Positions 16,248-23,922 of a stretch of DNA of 64,000 bases are shown piece after piece; the stretch's first letter is position 1, and the number at the start of each line of letters is the position of its first letter. Made by a program: the position numbers and the translations under genes. Source of the DNA: Raineyella sp964402325 (GTDB lineage: Bacteria; Actinomycetota; Actinomycetes; Propionibacteriales; Propionibacteriaceae); the NCBI GenBank assembly GCA_964402325.1, contig CAYOBI010000002.1, forward strand, positions 62,001-126,000. The letters are read 5' to 3'. Below the pieces are notes generated by a model. That model searched no databases. It saw only the letters and a program-made list of their open reading frames with translations, and was not told where the DNA came from.

Positions 16248-16842
16248 CCACGTCGTCGAGCCGGGCCGCCACCTTCCCGAACCGTTCGTAGCGCTCGTGG
16301 CGATAGCCGATCATCGCGTCGAGGGTGTTGATCGCGCGGTGCGCCACCATGCCCGGCGCCCCGGCGACAGCACCCCAGACCAGCGGTGCGACGACGGCGT
16401 CGGAGGTGTTCTCGGCCAGTGACTCGATCGCGGCGCGGGTGACCCCGGCGGCGTCCAGGGCCCACGGGTCGCGGCCGACGAGGTGGCTGACCTGCTTGCG
16501 GCCGGCGGGCAGGTCGCCCCGCTCGAGGTGCCTGGCCACCGCTGACGCCTCCCGCTCCAGTGACCGGCCGCCGAGCACCGTCCAGGTGACCAGGGCGGTC
16601 CAGACGACCTCGGCGACCGGTGAACGCCGGGCCACCCGGTCGACGACGGCGGCGCCGAGCCAGGCCGAGCCGACCAGCAGCCCCACGTGACCCGCCCCGG
16701 CGGCGATCGAGTCGGCGTACGTCCGGCGCTCCAGCGCCGCGGCCGCCCGGCCGAACGCGGCCACCGGGTGCCCGCGACGGGGGTCGCCGAGCAGCCGGTC
16801 CAGCCCGAAGCCGAGCGCCAGGCCCAGAGCACGGGTCACCAC
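15910..16842 (-). CDS. cobD: Adenosylcobinamide-phosphate synthase CobD/CbiB
   Basis: A 310-residue membrane protein of the CobD/CbiB family. Characteristic motifs are LGFGLDRLLGDPRRGHPVAAFGR at the N-terminus, ESLAENTSDAVVAPL near residue 175, NTLDAMIGYRHERYERFG near residue 205 and HPSPNGGQIEAAFAGALG near residue 265. It attaches the aminopropanol arm to cobyric acid. It starts with GTG and overlaps cobS by 7 nt. Its 3' end overlaps the convergent HNH endonuclease frame by 338 nt. Confidence 0.93.
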   Translation of the reverse strand: MVTRALGLALGFGLDRLLGDPRRGHPVAAFGRAAAALERRTYADSIAAGAGHVGLLVGSAWLGAAVVDRVARRSPVAEVVWTALVTWTVLGGRSLEREASAVARHLERGDLPAGRKQVSHLVGRDPWALDAAGVTRAAIESLAENTSDAVVAPLVWGAVAGAPGMVAHRAINTLDAMIGYRHERYERFGKVAARLDDVVNWLPARLGAALAAGTSPAARRAVREDAAAHPSPNGGQIEAAFAGALGIRLGGANAYDGLVEDRGELGDGRPAEPRDVARAVRLARRVQLGTLAVAVAVALAGCAARSPRGR

Positions 16843-17603
16843 GCGATCACCGCGATCACCGCCAGGCCGGCCGCGGCCGCCTCGACGATCGCGCCGAGCA
16901 CGTCACCGGTGATCCCGCCCAGCCGCCGGACGCACCACCACAGCAGTACCCCGGCGGCGACCAGCCCGCCGACCGCGGCGACCGCGCCGGCCCACCAGAT
17001 CGTCCCGTCGGCCACGGCGACGCCGGACAGTGCCGCGGCCCAGGTCAGCCAGACGGCGGCCGCGCCGTACCAGGGCACCGACCCGGCGACCGCCTGTCCG
17101 AGACCTTCCGGTCGGGCGGCCGGGACGCTGCGCAGGCAGCCGAGCACCAGCGCGGCGCGCGAGGCGCAGACCAGCGCGGCCACGACGAGCCAGCCGAGCG
17201 GACGGGCCAGCAGCGCCCCGTACGACGCGGCCTGCAGCCCGAGCACGACGACCAGGGTGCCGGCGCCCATCGGGCCGACGTCGCCGGTGCGCATGATGTC
17301 GAGGGCCCGGTTGCGGTCCCAGGACGAGCCGAGCCCGTCGGCGGTGTCGGCGAGCCCGTCCCAGTGGATCGACCGGCTGAGCTGCGCGACGACGCCGACG
17401 ACCAGCAGGCCGCCGACCAGCGCGGGGGCGCCGAACAGGACGGCGACCCCGCCGACGACGCCGGCCACCAGCGCGACCGGTGCCATCACGGCCGACCCGA
17501 CCACCATCGCGGTGCGGGCGATCGGGCGGGTCACCTGGCTGATGGCTCCCGCGGGGATCCGGGTGAGAGTCCCCGCGGCGAGTCTCCAGCCGTCAGCTGA
17601 CAT
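16836..17603 (-). CDS. cobS: Adenosylcobinamide-GDP ribazoletransferase (cobalamin synthase)
   Basis: A 255-residue polytopic membrane enzyme. The conserved HWDGLADTADGLGSSWDRNRALDIMRTGDVGPMGAG block near residue 80 carries the acidic metal-binding residues, and GGITGDVLGA lies near the C-terminus. It joins AdoCbi-GDP with alpha-ribazole (or its phosphate), the last step of nucleotide-loop assembly. It overlaps cobT (11 nt) and cobD (7 nt), giving one tightly coupled operon. No CobU/CobP guanylyltransferase is in the window; it must be encoded elsewhere. Confidence 0.95.
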   Translation of the reverse strand: MSADGWRLAAGTLTRIPAGAISQVTRPIARTAMVVGSAVMAPVALVAGVVGGVAVLFGAPALVGGLLVVGVVAQLSRSIHWDGLADTADGLGSSWDRNRALDIMRTGDVGPMGAGTLVVVLGLQAASYGALLARPLGWLVVAALVCASRAALVLGCLRSVPAARPEGLGQAVAGSVPWYGAAAVWLTWAAALSGVAVADGTIWWAGAVAAVGGLVAAGVLLWWCVRRLGGITGDVLGAIVEAAAAGLAVIAVIAW

Positions 17604-18630
17604 CGGCCAGCGTCGCCATCTCGCGCATCAGGGCGATGCCGGAGCGCACCAGCGGCACCGCGGCGGCGGCACCGCTGCCCTCGCCGAGGCGCAGGCCCAG
17701 GTCGAGGATCGGCGCCAGGCCCAGCCGGTCGATGGCGTACGTCAGGCCCGGCTCGGGGGAGCGGTGGCCGGCACGCATCCAGTCCTTGGCGCCCGGGGCG
17801 ATGGACTCGGCCATCGTCGCCTCGGCGCCGGCGATCACGCCGTCGACCAGGATCGGCACCCCGGCGCGGGCGGCGGCGATCATGAAGCCGGTGGCGGCGG
17901 CGATGTCGGCCGAGCCCAGGCAGGCGAGCCGTTCGACCGGGTCGGCGAGCCGGTCACCGCAACGGGCGATCGCCTCGTCGATCACGGCGGCCTTGCGCAG
18001 CCGCCCCGACTCGTCGAGGCCGGTGCCGATGCCGGTCACCTCGGCGGCCGGGACGCCGTACGTGGCGGCGATCAGCGCGGCGGAGGGGGTGGTGTTGCCG
18101 ATGCCCAGGTCGCCGGCGATCAGCAGCTGGGCCCCTGCAGCGATCTCCTCGGCGGCGATCGCCTCGCCCTCGGCCAGCGCCCGCTCGGCCTCGTCGCGGG
18201 TCAGGGCGTCCTCGACCCGGATGTTGCCCGAGCCGCGTCGCACCTTGTGGGAGGTCACGTCGGCGGGTACGTCCAGGTCGGCGTCCACACCGAGGTCGAG
18301 GAGGCGTACGTGGATGCCGTGCTGGCGGGCGATCACGCTGATCCCCGCCTTGCCGGCGAGGATGCCGTGCACCATGCCGACGGTGATCGCTGTCGGGTAG
18401 ACCGACACGCCGTCGGCGGCCACGCCGTGGTCACCCGCGAAGACGACGGTGCGGACGTTGTCCAGCGGGGCCGGCGGCACCTGGCCCTGGGCGGAGGCGA
18501 TCCAGCAGCCCAGCTCGACCAGGCCGTTGAGGGCCCCGGTCGGCATCGCCAACGAGTCGCAATGGGCGAGCGCAGCGGCGTACACGTCGGCGTCCGGTGG
18601 GGTGATGGTCACGGGTGGAGTGATGGTCAT
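17593..18630 (-). CDS. cobT: Nicotinate-nucleotide-dimethylbenzimidazole phosphoribosyltransferase
   Basis: A 345-residue CobT protein. Typical motifs are FAGDHGVAADGVSVYP near residue 65, GDLGIGNTTPSAAL near residue 175, GTGLDESGRLRK near residue 203, PILVDGVIAGA near residue 255, HRSPEPG near residue 285 and GLRLGEGSGAAAAVPLV near residue 315 with the catalytic glutamate. It makes alpha-ribazole phosphate, the lower ligand precursor. TTTGGAGGACCC is a strong ribosome binding site. It is the first large gene downstream of the cobalamin riboswitch. Confidence 0.96.
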   Translation of the reverse strand: MTITPPVTITPPDADVYAAALAHCDSLAMPTGALNGLVELGCWIASAQGQVPPAPLDNVRTVVFAGDHGVAADGVSVYPTAITVGMVHGILAGKAGISVIARQHGIHVRLLDLGVDADLDVPADVTSHKVRRGSGNIRVEDALTRDEAERALAEGEAIAAEEIAAGAQLLIAGDLGIGNTTPSAALIAATYGVPAAEVTGIGTGLDESGRLRKAAVIDEAIARCGDRLADPVERLACLGSADIAAATGFMIAAARAGVPILVDGVIAGAEATMAESIAPGAKDWMRAGHRSPEPGLTYAIDRLGLAPILDLGLRLGEGSGAAAAVPLVRSGIALMREMATLADVS

Positions 18631-18647
18631 GGGTCCTCCAAAGGGGT

Positions 18648-18728
18648 GGAGGCGCGCCCGGACCGCGAAGGGTCCTGTGGATACGAGTGAGTGGAATCGG
18701 ACCGAGAAACCCGGCCCGGGCGCGCTCC
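18648..18728 (-). promoter_or_regulatory. Leader stem-loop upstream of cobT ribosome binding site
   Basis: Two long arms are nearly complementary: CCGGGCGCGCTCC at 18716-18728 and GGAGGCGCGCCCGG at 18648-18661, with one bulged base. They enclose about 55 nt and an inner GGACC/GGTCC hairpin. The structure ends a few nucleotides before the GGAGG-type ribosome binding site of cobT. It lies between the possible 14-codon ORF and cobT, and could insulate or regulate cobT translation. Confidence 0.5.
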
Positions 18729-18747
18729 ACGTCTGGGACGGGGCGCG

Positions 18748-18792
18748 TCAGGCGGTGCGGTCGTGAGCGCAGTGGATGCACGGGTCGCTCAT
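18748..18792 (-). CDS. Possible 14-residue Cys/His leader peptide (MSDPCIHCAHDRTA)
   Basis: A 15-codon ORF begins 12 nt downstream of the riboswitch regulatory hairpin and is preceded by GGAGAGGACACC, a good ribosome binding site at correct spacing. The peptide holds a CxxC pair with two histidines (CIHCAH), a possible metal-binding arrangement. If translated, its ribosome binding site, not that of cobT, is the one directly controlled by the riboswitch. No family is recognised. Chance occurrence is possible given its length. Confidence 0.45.
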   Translation of the reverse strand: MSDPCIHCAHDRTA

Positions 18793-18799
18793 GGTGTCC

Positions 18800-18922
18800 T
18801 CTCCGGGATGGCGCGTCCCAGTCGCGGTTGACGCGGGCCGAGTTCCTGACTTGGACTCACAGTGGCGCGACCGTGCCGGAATCTCACCGGCTTCCTCGGG
18901 CTCCGCGTAATGCTGGGCCCAG
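18800..18922 (-). ncRNA. Cobalamin (B12) riboswitch
   Basis: On the minus strand the leader contains the conserved riboswitch core: GAGGAAGCCGGTGAGATTCC, then GCACGGTCGCGCCACTGTGA (invariant GCCACTGTGA at 18857-18866) and the B12-box AAGTCAGGAACTCGGCCC at 18835-18852. A regulatory hairpin CGCGTC/GACGCG follows at 18812-18835, directly before a GGAGAGG ribosome binding site. The layout points to translational control of the cobT-cobS-cobD transcript: adenosylcobalamin binding would lower expression. Confidence 0.93.
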
Positions 18923-18923
18923 C

Positions 18924-19832
18924 CTACACGCCCGGCATGTCCTCATGATCGCGGTGCCCCGGTGGCTCCAGCTGGAACGTCGAATGCTCCACCGACACCG
19001 GGAAATGCCCCGCGACGCAGGCCTGCAGGTCGTCCAGCACGCGGGGCGCGGCGCCGGTGGTGAAGCACTCCTCCTCGACCACGACGTGCGCGCTGAGCAC
19101 CGGCAGCCCGGTGGCGATCATGCTCGCGTGCAGGTCGTGCACCTCCAGCACGTGGTCCAGTTCCAGCAGGTGCCGGCGCACCTCGGCCAGGTCGAGCCCC
19201 CTCGGCGTCCACTCCAGCAGCACCGTCGTGGAGTAGCGCAGCAGCGCCAGGGTGCGCGGGATGATCAGCACGGCGATCACCATCGCCGCCACCGCGTCGG
19301 CGCGCAGCCAACCGAGTGTCCCGATCAGCACGGCGGCGACGATCACCGCCACCGAGCCGAGCGCGTCGTTGGCGACCTCGAGGAAGGCGGCGCGCAGGTT
19401 GAGGTTGACGTCACGATGGGCGAGCAGGACACCGAGCGAGGCCAGGTTGCCGACCAGGCCGATGACGCCGAACACCAGCAGGGCCCCGGACGGCACCTGC
19501 GGCGGCTCCAGCAGCCGGCGGGCGCCGTCGATCAGTGCGTACACACCGACGGCGAGCAGGAGGGCCGCCTGCCACTGGGCGGAGATCACCTCCGCGCGGC
19601 GGAACCCCCAGGTCCGGCGCTCGTCCGCCGGCCGGGTGGCGAGCCGGGCCGCGGTCAGCGCCATCGCCAGCCCGGCGACGTCGGTCAGCATGTGGGCGGC
19701 GTCGGTGAGCAGCGACAGGCTGCGGGTCAGGACGGCGCCGACGACCTCCGCCGCCAGGACCGTCGCCGTGATCGCCAGGGCGACCACCAGGCGGCGCCGC
19801 GGGGCGGCACCGTGGTCGTGGTCGTGTCCCAT
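18924..19832 (-). CDS. Cation diffusion facilitator, CzcD/ZitB-like metal exporter
   Basis: A 302-residue CDF transporter. A His-rich start GHDHDHG is followed by six membrane helices. Metal-site motif SLLTDAAHMLTDVAG (HxxxD) is in helix 2 and DALGSVAVI with ND in helix 5. The C-terminal cytoplasmic domain (VRRHLLELDHVLEVHDLHASMI) fits the family. It probably exports Zn(II) or a similar divalent ion. TAGAAT lies 6 nt before the ATG, so it may be transcribed alone as well as with the small gene 17 nt upstream. That gene is preceded by a CsoR-type palindrome. Confidence 0.9.
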   Translation of the reverse strand: MGHDHDHGAAPRRRLVVALAITATVLAAEVVGAVLTRSLSLLTDAAHMLTDVAGLAMALTAARLATRPADERRTWGFRRAEVISAQWQAALLLAVGVYALIDGARRLLEPPQVPSGALLVFGVIGLVGNLASLGVLLAHRDVNLNLRAAFLEVANDALGSVAVIVAAVLIGTLGWLRADAVAAMVIAVLIIPRTLALLRYSTTVLLEWTPRGLDLAEVRRHLLELDHVLEVHDLHASMIATGLPVLSAHVVVEEECFTTGAAPRVLDDLQACVAGHFPVSVEHSTFQLEPPGHRDHEDMPGV

Positions 19833-19849
19833 GCCGCGATTCTAGGGTC

Positions 19850-20026
19850 TCACTGCGGGCGCCGGGGCCAGGCGCAGGTGGTGCAGTCCTTACCCCGGCG
19901 GGCCCGGACGAGGTTCCAGGCGAGGACGGCGACCCCCAGTGCGATGCCGGCGACCGGATGCACCGTGACGCCGACCACCAGGCCCAGCATCAGGGGGATG
20001 GACACGGCGCACGGGGACAAGCTCAT
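19850..20026 (-). CDS. Small Cys-containing membrane protein, unknown function
   Basis: A 58-residue ORF. It begins MSLSPCAVSIPLMLGL, contains one or two hydrophobic helices (residues 8-42) and ends with a basic tail carrying GKDCTTCAW, a CxxC motif. It begins 19 nt downstream of the CsoR-type palindrome, and TAGGCT lies close upstream of the ATG. It ends 17 nt before the CDF transporter gene on the same strand, so the pair looks like a small metal or persulfide-responsive operon. No family is recognised. Confidence 0.65.
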   Translation of the reverse strand: MSLSPCAVSIPLMLGLVVGVTVHPVAGIALGVAVLAWNLVRARRGKDCTTCAWPRRPQ

Positions 20027-20044
20027 GACGACAGCCTACCTGAT

Positions 20045-20058
20045 TACCCCCGGGGGTA
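20045..20058. promoter_or_regulatory. CsoR/RcnR/CstR-family-like operator
   Basis: TACCCCCGGGGGTA is a perfect 14-bp palindrome of the G/C-tract type bound by CsoR-family repressors. It lies 19 nt upstream of the small Cys-containing membrane protein gene, where it would overlap or abut the promoter. No CsoR-family gene is present in the window, so the regulator must be encoded elsewhere. Confidence 0.7.
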
Positions 20059-20064
20059 TTGCCC

Positions 20065-20538
20065 TCAGGCTGCTCCGGGGAAATCGAACTGGCGCCATGC
20101 CTCGTAGACCGCGATCGCGGTGGCGTTGGAGAGGTTCAGCGACCGGTTGCCCGGGCGCATCGGGATCCGGATCCGTTCGGTCACCCGCGCATCGGCGAGC
20201 ACAGCTGGGTCCAGCCCGGTCGGCTCCGGCCCGAAGAGCAGCACGTCGCCCTCCCGGTAGTCCACGTCGGTGTGGCGTACGTCGGCGTGGGCGGTGAACG
20301 CGAAGACCCGGGCCGGCAGCAGGGCCGCGTACGCCGCCTCGAGGTCGTCGTGCACGGTGACGTTCGCCATGTCGTGGTAGTCGAGGCCCGCCCGCCTCAG
20401 GTGCGTGTCGTCCATCGAGAAGCCCAGCGGCCCGGCCAGGTGCAGCGGCGCCCCGGTGATCGCGGCCAGGCGGATGGTCGCGCCGGTGTTGTGCGGGATG
20501 CGCGGGGAGTGGAAGAGGATGCGGACCGGGCAGGACAT
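20065..20538 (-). CDS. trmL: tRNA (cytidine(34)-2'-O)-methyltransferase
   Basis: A 157-residue SPOUT methyltransferase of the TrmL (YibK) type, normal for the family. It starts with ILFHSPRIPHNTGATIRLAA and has LAGPLGFSMDDTHLRRAGLDY. The SAM-binding knot follows, with LLFGPEPTGL and IPMRPGNRSLNLSNATAIAVYEAWRQ. It methylates the wobble base of certain leucine tRNAs. It stands alone between the CsoR-type palindrome and the pseudouridine synthase gene. Confidence 0.92.
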   Translation of the reverse strand: MSCPVRILFHSPRIPHNTGATIRLAAITGAPLHLAGPLGFSMDDTHLRRAGLDYHDMANVTVHDDLEAAYAALLPARVFAFTAHADVRHTDVDYREGDVLLFGPEPTGLDPAVLADARVTERIRIPMRPGNRSLNLSNATAIAVYEAWRQFDFPGAA

Positions 20539-20562
20539 GCCGGTCAGTCTCTCACGCCCCCG

Positions 20563-21471
20563 TCACGGCCAGGTGTGCTCGACGGCGCTGGTGAAGAGCC
20601 GCGCCTCGCCGCTGATCGGGTCGTCGAAGGCCAGGGTCCGGGCGACCAGTTCCAGCGGGGTGGAGAAGTCGTCGACATCGACGTCGAGGACCTCCGGGTA
20701 CAGCGGGTCCCCCACGATCGGGATGCCCAGCCCGTTCAGGTGGACCCGCAGCTGGTGCGTCTTCCCGGTGGTCGGCGTGAGCCGGTAGCGGCCGTACGTC
20801 CCACGGGTTTCGAGCAGCTCGACCGTGGTGTGGGTGTTCGGCGCCCGGTCGGGCACGACGTCGGTCTGCAGCACGCCGTGGCGCTTGTGCAGGTGGTTGG
20901 CCACTTCGAGCGGGAGCGCCAGGTCGGGGCGGACCGGGGCCAACGCGGTGTACGTCTTGCGGGCCAGCCGGTGCTCGAAGACCTGCTGGTACGGGGCCCG
21001 CCAGCGGCGCTCGGTGGTCAGCAGCAGCACCCCGGCGGTCAACCGGTCCAGCCGGTGCGCCGGGGACAGCTCCGGCAGGCCGAGGGCCTCGCGCAACCGG
21101 ACCACGACCGACTGCGTGACGTGGCGCCCGCGCGGGATGGAGGACAGGAAGTGCGGCTTGTCCACCACCACCAGCCGTTCGTCGCGGTGCAGGATGCCGA
21201 TCGGGAACGGCACCACCGGCTCGTCCCGCAGATCGCGGTGGAACCAGACGAAGGTGTGCGGGGCGTACGCCTCGGCGCCGGTGAACGGCTTCCCGTCGCC
21301 GGCGACGAACCGGCCGTCACGCAGCATCGCCTCCACCGGGGCGTCGGCCGCCAGCCGGTCGAGCAGGAAGTCGCGCATCGTCGGCCACGGCGCCGGCCTG
21401 TTCGCGTCGGGCGTACGGACCCACGCGGCCTCCAGCCCGTGGCGGCGGGGGAGCGGGGAGCGGGGCGGCAC
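20563..21471 (-). CDS. RluA-family pseudouridine synthase
   Basis: A 302-residue pseudouridine synthase. The catalytic aspartate is in AHRLDRLTAGVLLLT near residue 135. Other RluA motifs are LVVVDKPHFLSS near residue 95, RKTYTAL near residue 165 and TGKTHQLRVHLNGLGIPIVGDPLYP near residue 232. The target RNA position cannot be deduced. A start at GTG 21471 (VPPRSPL) is preferred because the open frame extending to 21582 overlaps a tRNA gene. Confidence 0.85.
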   Translation of the reverse strand: MPPRSPLPRRHGLEAAWVRTPDANRPAPWPTMRDFLLDRLAADAPVEAMLRDGRFVAGDGKPFTGAEAYAPHTFVWFHRDLRDEPVVPFPIGILHRDERLVVVDKPHFLSSIPRGRHVTQSVVVRLREALGLPELSPAHRLDRLTAGVLLLTTERRWRAPYQQVFEHRLARKTYTALAPVRPDLALPLEVANHLHKRHGVLQTDVVPDRAPNTHTTVELLETRGTYGRYRLTPTTGKTHQLRVHLNGLGIPIVGDPLYPEVLDVDVDDFSTPLELVARTLAFDDPISGEARLFTSAVEHTWP

Positions 21472-21519
21472 CGATCCAGCGTACGTGGCACACGTCCCCC
21501 GGGGTCGCCTGTCCCGGGG

Positions 21520-21525
21520 TAGAGT
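21520..21525 (+). promoter_or_regulatory. -10 element of the tRNA-Gly gene
   Basis: TAGAGT lies 26 nt upstream of the mature tRNA 5' end. The same hexamer precedes the tRNA-Arg gene in this window. Confidence 0.45.
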
Positions 21526-21551
21526 CGGTCGGGCGCCGTTCGGCGGTGCAT

Positions 21552-21622
21552 GCGGGTGAGGCCCAAGGGTGGGGCGCCACACTTCCGGTGTGGAGGTTCA
21601 GGTTCGAGTCCTGGCGCCCGCT
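21552..21622 (+). tRNA. tRNA-Gly (anticodon TCC)
   Basis: A 71-nt cloverleaf. The acceptor is GCGGGTG/CGCCCGC (one G-T pair), the D-stem GCCC/GGGC and the anticodon stem CCACA/TGTGG. The loop CTTCCGG gives anticodon TCC, and the T-arm is TCAGG-TTCGAGT-CCTGG. The discriminator is T and CCA is not encoded. Confidence 0.92.
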
Positions 21623-21638
21623 CTTGTCAATTCCGGGG

Positions 21639-22895
21639 GTGACCGTGGGCGTACGACAACTGCTCGCCGACACCCGCCCGCTGCACAACGACCACTTCCG
21701 CCGGCTGTGGACCGCCAACATCATCACCGTGATCGGCGCCCAGCTCACCGTCGTCGCCGTCCCGGCGCAGATCTACGCGCTCACCGGCAGTTCGGCGTAC
21801 GTGGGGTTGACCGGGCTGTTCGGCCTGGTGCCGCTGGTGGTCTTCGGCCTGTGGGGCGGGGCTCTGGCCGACGCGATGGACCGGCGCCGGCTGATGCTGC
21901 TGTCCACGATCGGGCTGATCGCCACCTCGGCGCTGTTCTGGGCCCAGTCGGCGCTGGCGCTGGGCAACGTCTGGTTGGTGTTGGTCGTCTTCGCACTGCA
22001 ACAGGCGTTCTTCGCGATCAACCAGCCGACCCGGACCTCGATCCTGCCCCGGCTGCTGCCCGCCGGTCAGCTGCCCGCCGCGAACTCGCTGAACATGACG
22101 GTGATGCAGTTCGGCGCGATCGCCGGACCGCTGGTCGGCGGGGCGTTGATCCCGGTGCTCGGCTTCTCCTGGCTCTATCTGGCCGACAGCGTGCTGCTGC
22201 TGGCCACGCTGTGGGCGGCCGTCCGGCTCCCGGCGCTGCCCCCGGCCGCCGGTGAGGCGCGCGGCGTGCCCGGCCTGCGCTCGGTCGTCGAGGGCCTCGG
22301 CTACCTGCGCGGCCAACCGGTGCTGATGATGTCGTTCCTCGTCGACGTGATCGCGATGACCTTCGGGATGCCGCGGGCACTGTTCCCGCAGCTGGCGCAC
22401 GAGTCGTTCGGCGGCCCGGCCGAGGGCGGTACGGCGTTCGCCCTGCTGTTCGCGGCGATCCCCGCCGGGGCGTTGCTCGGCGGGATCCTGTCGGGCTGGA
22501 TCTCCCGGGTCACCCGGCAGGGCCTGGCGGTCGTGGTGTGCATCGTGGTGTGGGGCGCGGCCATGCTCGGCTTCGGGCTGTTCGCCGGCGCCGGGCTGCT
22601 GGGCCCCGCGCTCGGGATGCTGGCGCTCGGCGGTGCGGCGGACATGGCCTCGGCCGCGTTCCGCCAGACCATCCTGCAGGAGGCGGCCAGCGACGAGGTG
22701 CGCGGCCGGCTGCAGGGCATCTTCATCGTCGTGGTCGCCGGCGGCCCGCGGCTGGCCGACACCCTGCACGGTGCGGCGGCCGCGGCGGTCGGGACGGTGG
22801 CCGCGACGGCCGGCGGCGGCGTCGCCGTGGTGGTCGGGGTGGTGCTGGCCGCGCTGCTGGTGCCGTCCTTCGTCCGCTACCGGGTCAGTCGCTGA
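21639..22895 (+). CDS. MFS exporter, EntS-like
   Basis: A 418-residue major facilitator with about twelve membrane segments. The opening RPLHNDHFRRLWTANIITVIGAQLTVVAVPAQIYALTGSS and the loop GGALADAMDRRRLML belong to the EntS/MFS_3 drug or siderophore exporter group. GTG at 21639 is chosen because it follows the tRNA-Gly gene by 16 nt and is preceded by CCGGGGG; a longer open frame overlaps the tRNA and is rejected. The substrate is unknown. The 3' end overlaps the convergent mug gene by 11 nt. Confidence 0.85.
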   Translation: MTVGVRQLLADTRPLHNDHFRRLWTANIITVIGAQLTVVAVPAQIYALTGSSAYVGLTGLFGLVPLVVFGLWGGALADAMDRRRLMLLSTIGLIATSALFWAQSALALGNVWLVLVVFALQQAFFAINQPTRTSILPRLLPAGQLPAANSLNMTVMQFGAIAGPLVGGALIPVLGFSWLYLADSVLLLATLWAAVRLPALPPAAGEARGVPGLRSVVEGLGYLRGQPVLMMSFLVDVIAMTFGMPRALFPQLAHESFGGPAEGGTAFALLFAAIPAGALLGGILSGWISRVTRQGLAVVVCIVVWGAAMLGFGLFAGAGLLGPALGMLALGGAADMASAAFRQTILQEAASDEVRGRLQGIFIVVVAGGPRLADTLHGAAAAAVGTVAATAGGGVAVVVGVVLAALLVPSFVRYRVSR

Positions 22896-23502
22896 GCCAC
22901 CCGGGGCGGCGCGGGATCCCGGCCGCGTCGGCCGCGGCCCCGTACGCCTCGGCCAGGCTGGCCACCGTCTCGTGCGCGTTCAGCCCGGACGGGTTGGGCA
23001 GCACCCACACCTCGGCGCCGGCCAGGTCCTCCGGCTGGCGTCCCGGCCGGGCCTGCGGCCGGTGGAAGCCGGTGCGGTAGGCGCCGATCCCGACGACCGC
23101 CACCACCCGGGGGTGGTGGGCGAGGACCGTACGCTCCAGGCGGGCCGCGCCGGCGCGGATCTCGGCGGTGGAGAGCTCGTCGGCCCGGGCACTGGCGCGG
23201 GCGACGAGATTGGTGATGCCCAGGCCGATCGCCTCCAGGGCCGCGCGGTCCGCCGGCAGCATGCCGGCGGTGCAGTCGAACACGTGGTCGGTGATCCCGG
23301 CGGCGTGCAGCGCGGGCCAGAACCGGTTGCCCGGCCGGGCGAAGTGCGCCCCGGTCGCCCCCGACCACAGGCCGGGGTTGATCCCCACCACCAGCAGCCG
23401 GAGCGGGTCAGGCAGGATGTCGGGGATCGTCCGCCCCGCGGCAGCGGCGAGGTCGGCGCGGGTGGGGCGGGGCACGGGCTCAGCGGGGCAGGACGTCGAC
23501 AC
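22885..23502 (-). CDS. mug: G/U mismatch-specific DNA glycosylase
   Basis: A 205-residue Mug/TDG-type uracil-DNA glycosylase. The catalytic motif GINPGLWSG lies near residue 40, FARPGNRFWPAL near residue 54 and the second active-site motif LPNPSGLNAH near residue 170. It removes uracil or ethenocytosine from mispairs. Both candidate starts are GTG: 23502 overlaps the arsC end by 23 nt, and 23475 leaves a 4-nt gap; neither has a clear ribosome binding site. It is the third gene behind acr3-arsC, probably by chance of location. Confidence 0.88.
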   Translation of the reverse strand: MSTSCPAEPVPRPTRADLAAAAGRTIPDILPDPLRLLVVGINPGLWSGATGAHFARPGNRFWPALHAAGITDHVFDCTAGMLPADRAALEAIGLGITNLVARASARADELSTAEIRAGAARLERTVLAHHPRVVAVVGIGAYRTGFHRPQARPGRQPEDLAGAEVWVLPNPSGLNAHETVASLAEAYGAAADAAGIPRRPGWLSD

Positions 23503-23911
23503 CCAGGTCGGCGAGCAGCGCGGTGACCCGGCGGCGGATCTCGTCGCGGACCGGGCGGACCGCAGCGAGGTCCTTGCCGGCCGGGTCGTCGAGGACCCAG
23601 TCCTCGTACCGCTTGCCGGGATAGAACGGGCACGCGTCGCCGCAGCCCATCGTGATCACCACGTCGGAGGCCTGCACCGCCTCGGGGGTGAGGATCTTGG
23701 GCTTCTCGGCGGAGATGTCGATGCCGTCCTCCAGCATCGCCGCAAGGACGGCCGGGTTGACCTCGTCGGCCGGGGCCGAGCCGGCCGAGCGCACCTCGAC
23801 CCTCCCGCCGGACAGGTGGTTGGCGTACGCGGCGCCCATCTGGGAGCGGCCGGCGTTGTGTACGCAGACGAACATGACGGACGGCCGGTGCTCGGGCTGG
23901 TGGGTGGACAT
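23480..23911 (-). CDS. arsC: Arsenate reductase, low-molecular-weight phosphatase type
   Basis: A 143-residue arsenate reductase. The active-site P-loop is in VMFVCVHNAGRSQMGAAY (CX5R). Further cysteines occur in TMGCGDACPFYPGKRYEDWVLDDP, the usual ArsC segment supporting intramolecular disulfide transfer. It reduces arsenate to arsenite for export by Acr3. The ATG at 23911 has AAAGGAACG as ribosome binding site. An ATG at 23926 overlaps the acr3 stop (ATGA) but lacks one. Confidence 0.93.
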   Translation of the reverse strand: MSTHQPEHRPSVMFVCVHNAGRSQMGAAYANHLSGGRVEVRSAGSAPADEVNPAVLAAMLEDGIDISAEKPKILTPEAVQASDVVITMGCGDACPFYPGKRYEDWVLDDPAGKDLAAVRPVRDEIRRRVTALLADLGVDVLPR

Positions 23912-23922
23912 GGGCGTTCCTT

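Noticed and set aside
21472..21638. N-terminal extensions of the pseudouridine synthase and the MFS exporter
   Set aside because: Both would overlap the tRNA-Gly gene; internal GTG starts fit better.
22885..23502. Mug as a functional part of the arsenic operon
   Set aside because: It is adjacent to arsC with overlap, but DNA glycosylase has no established arsenic role and the junction may be accidental.
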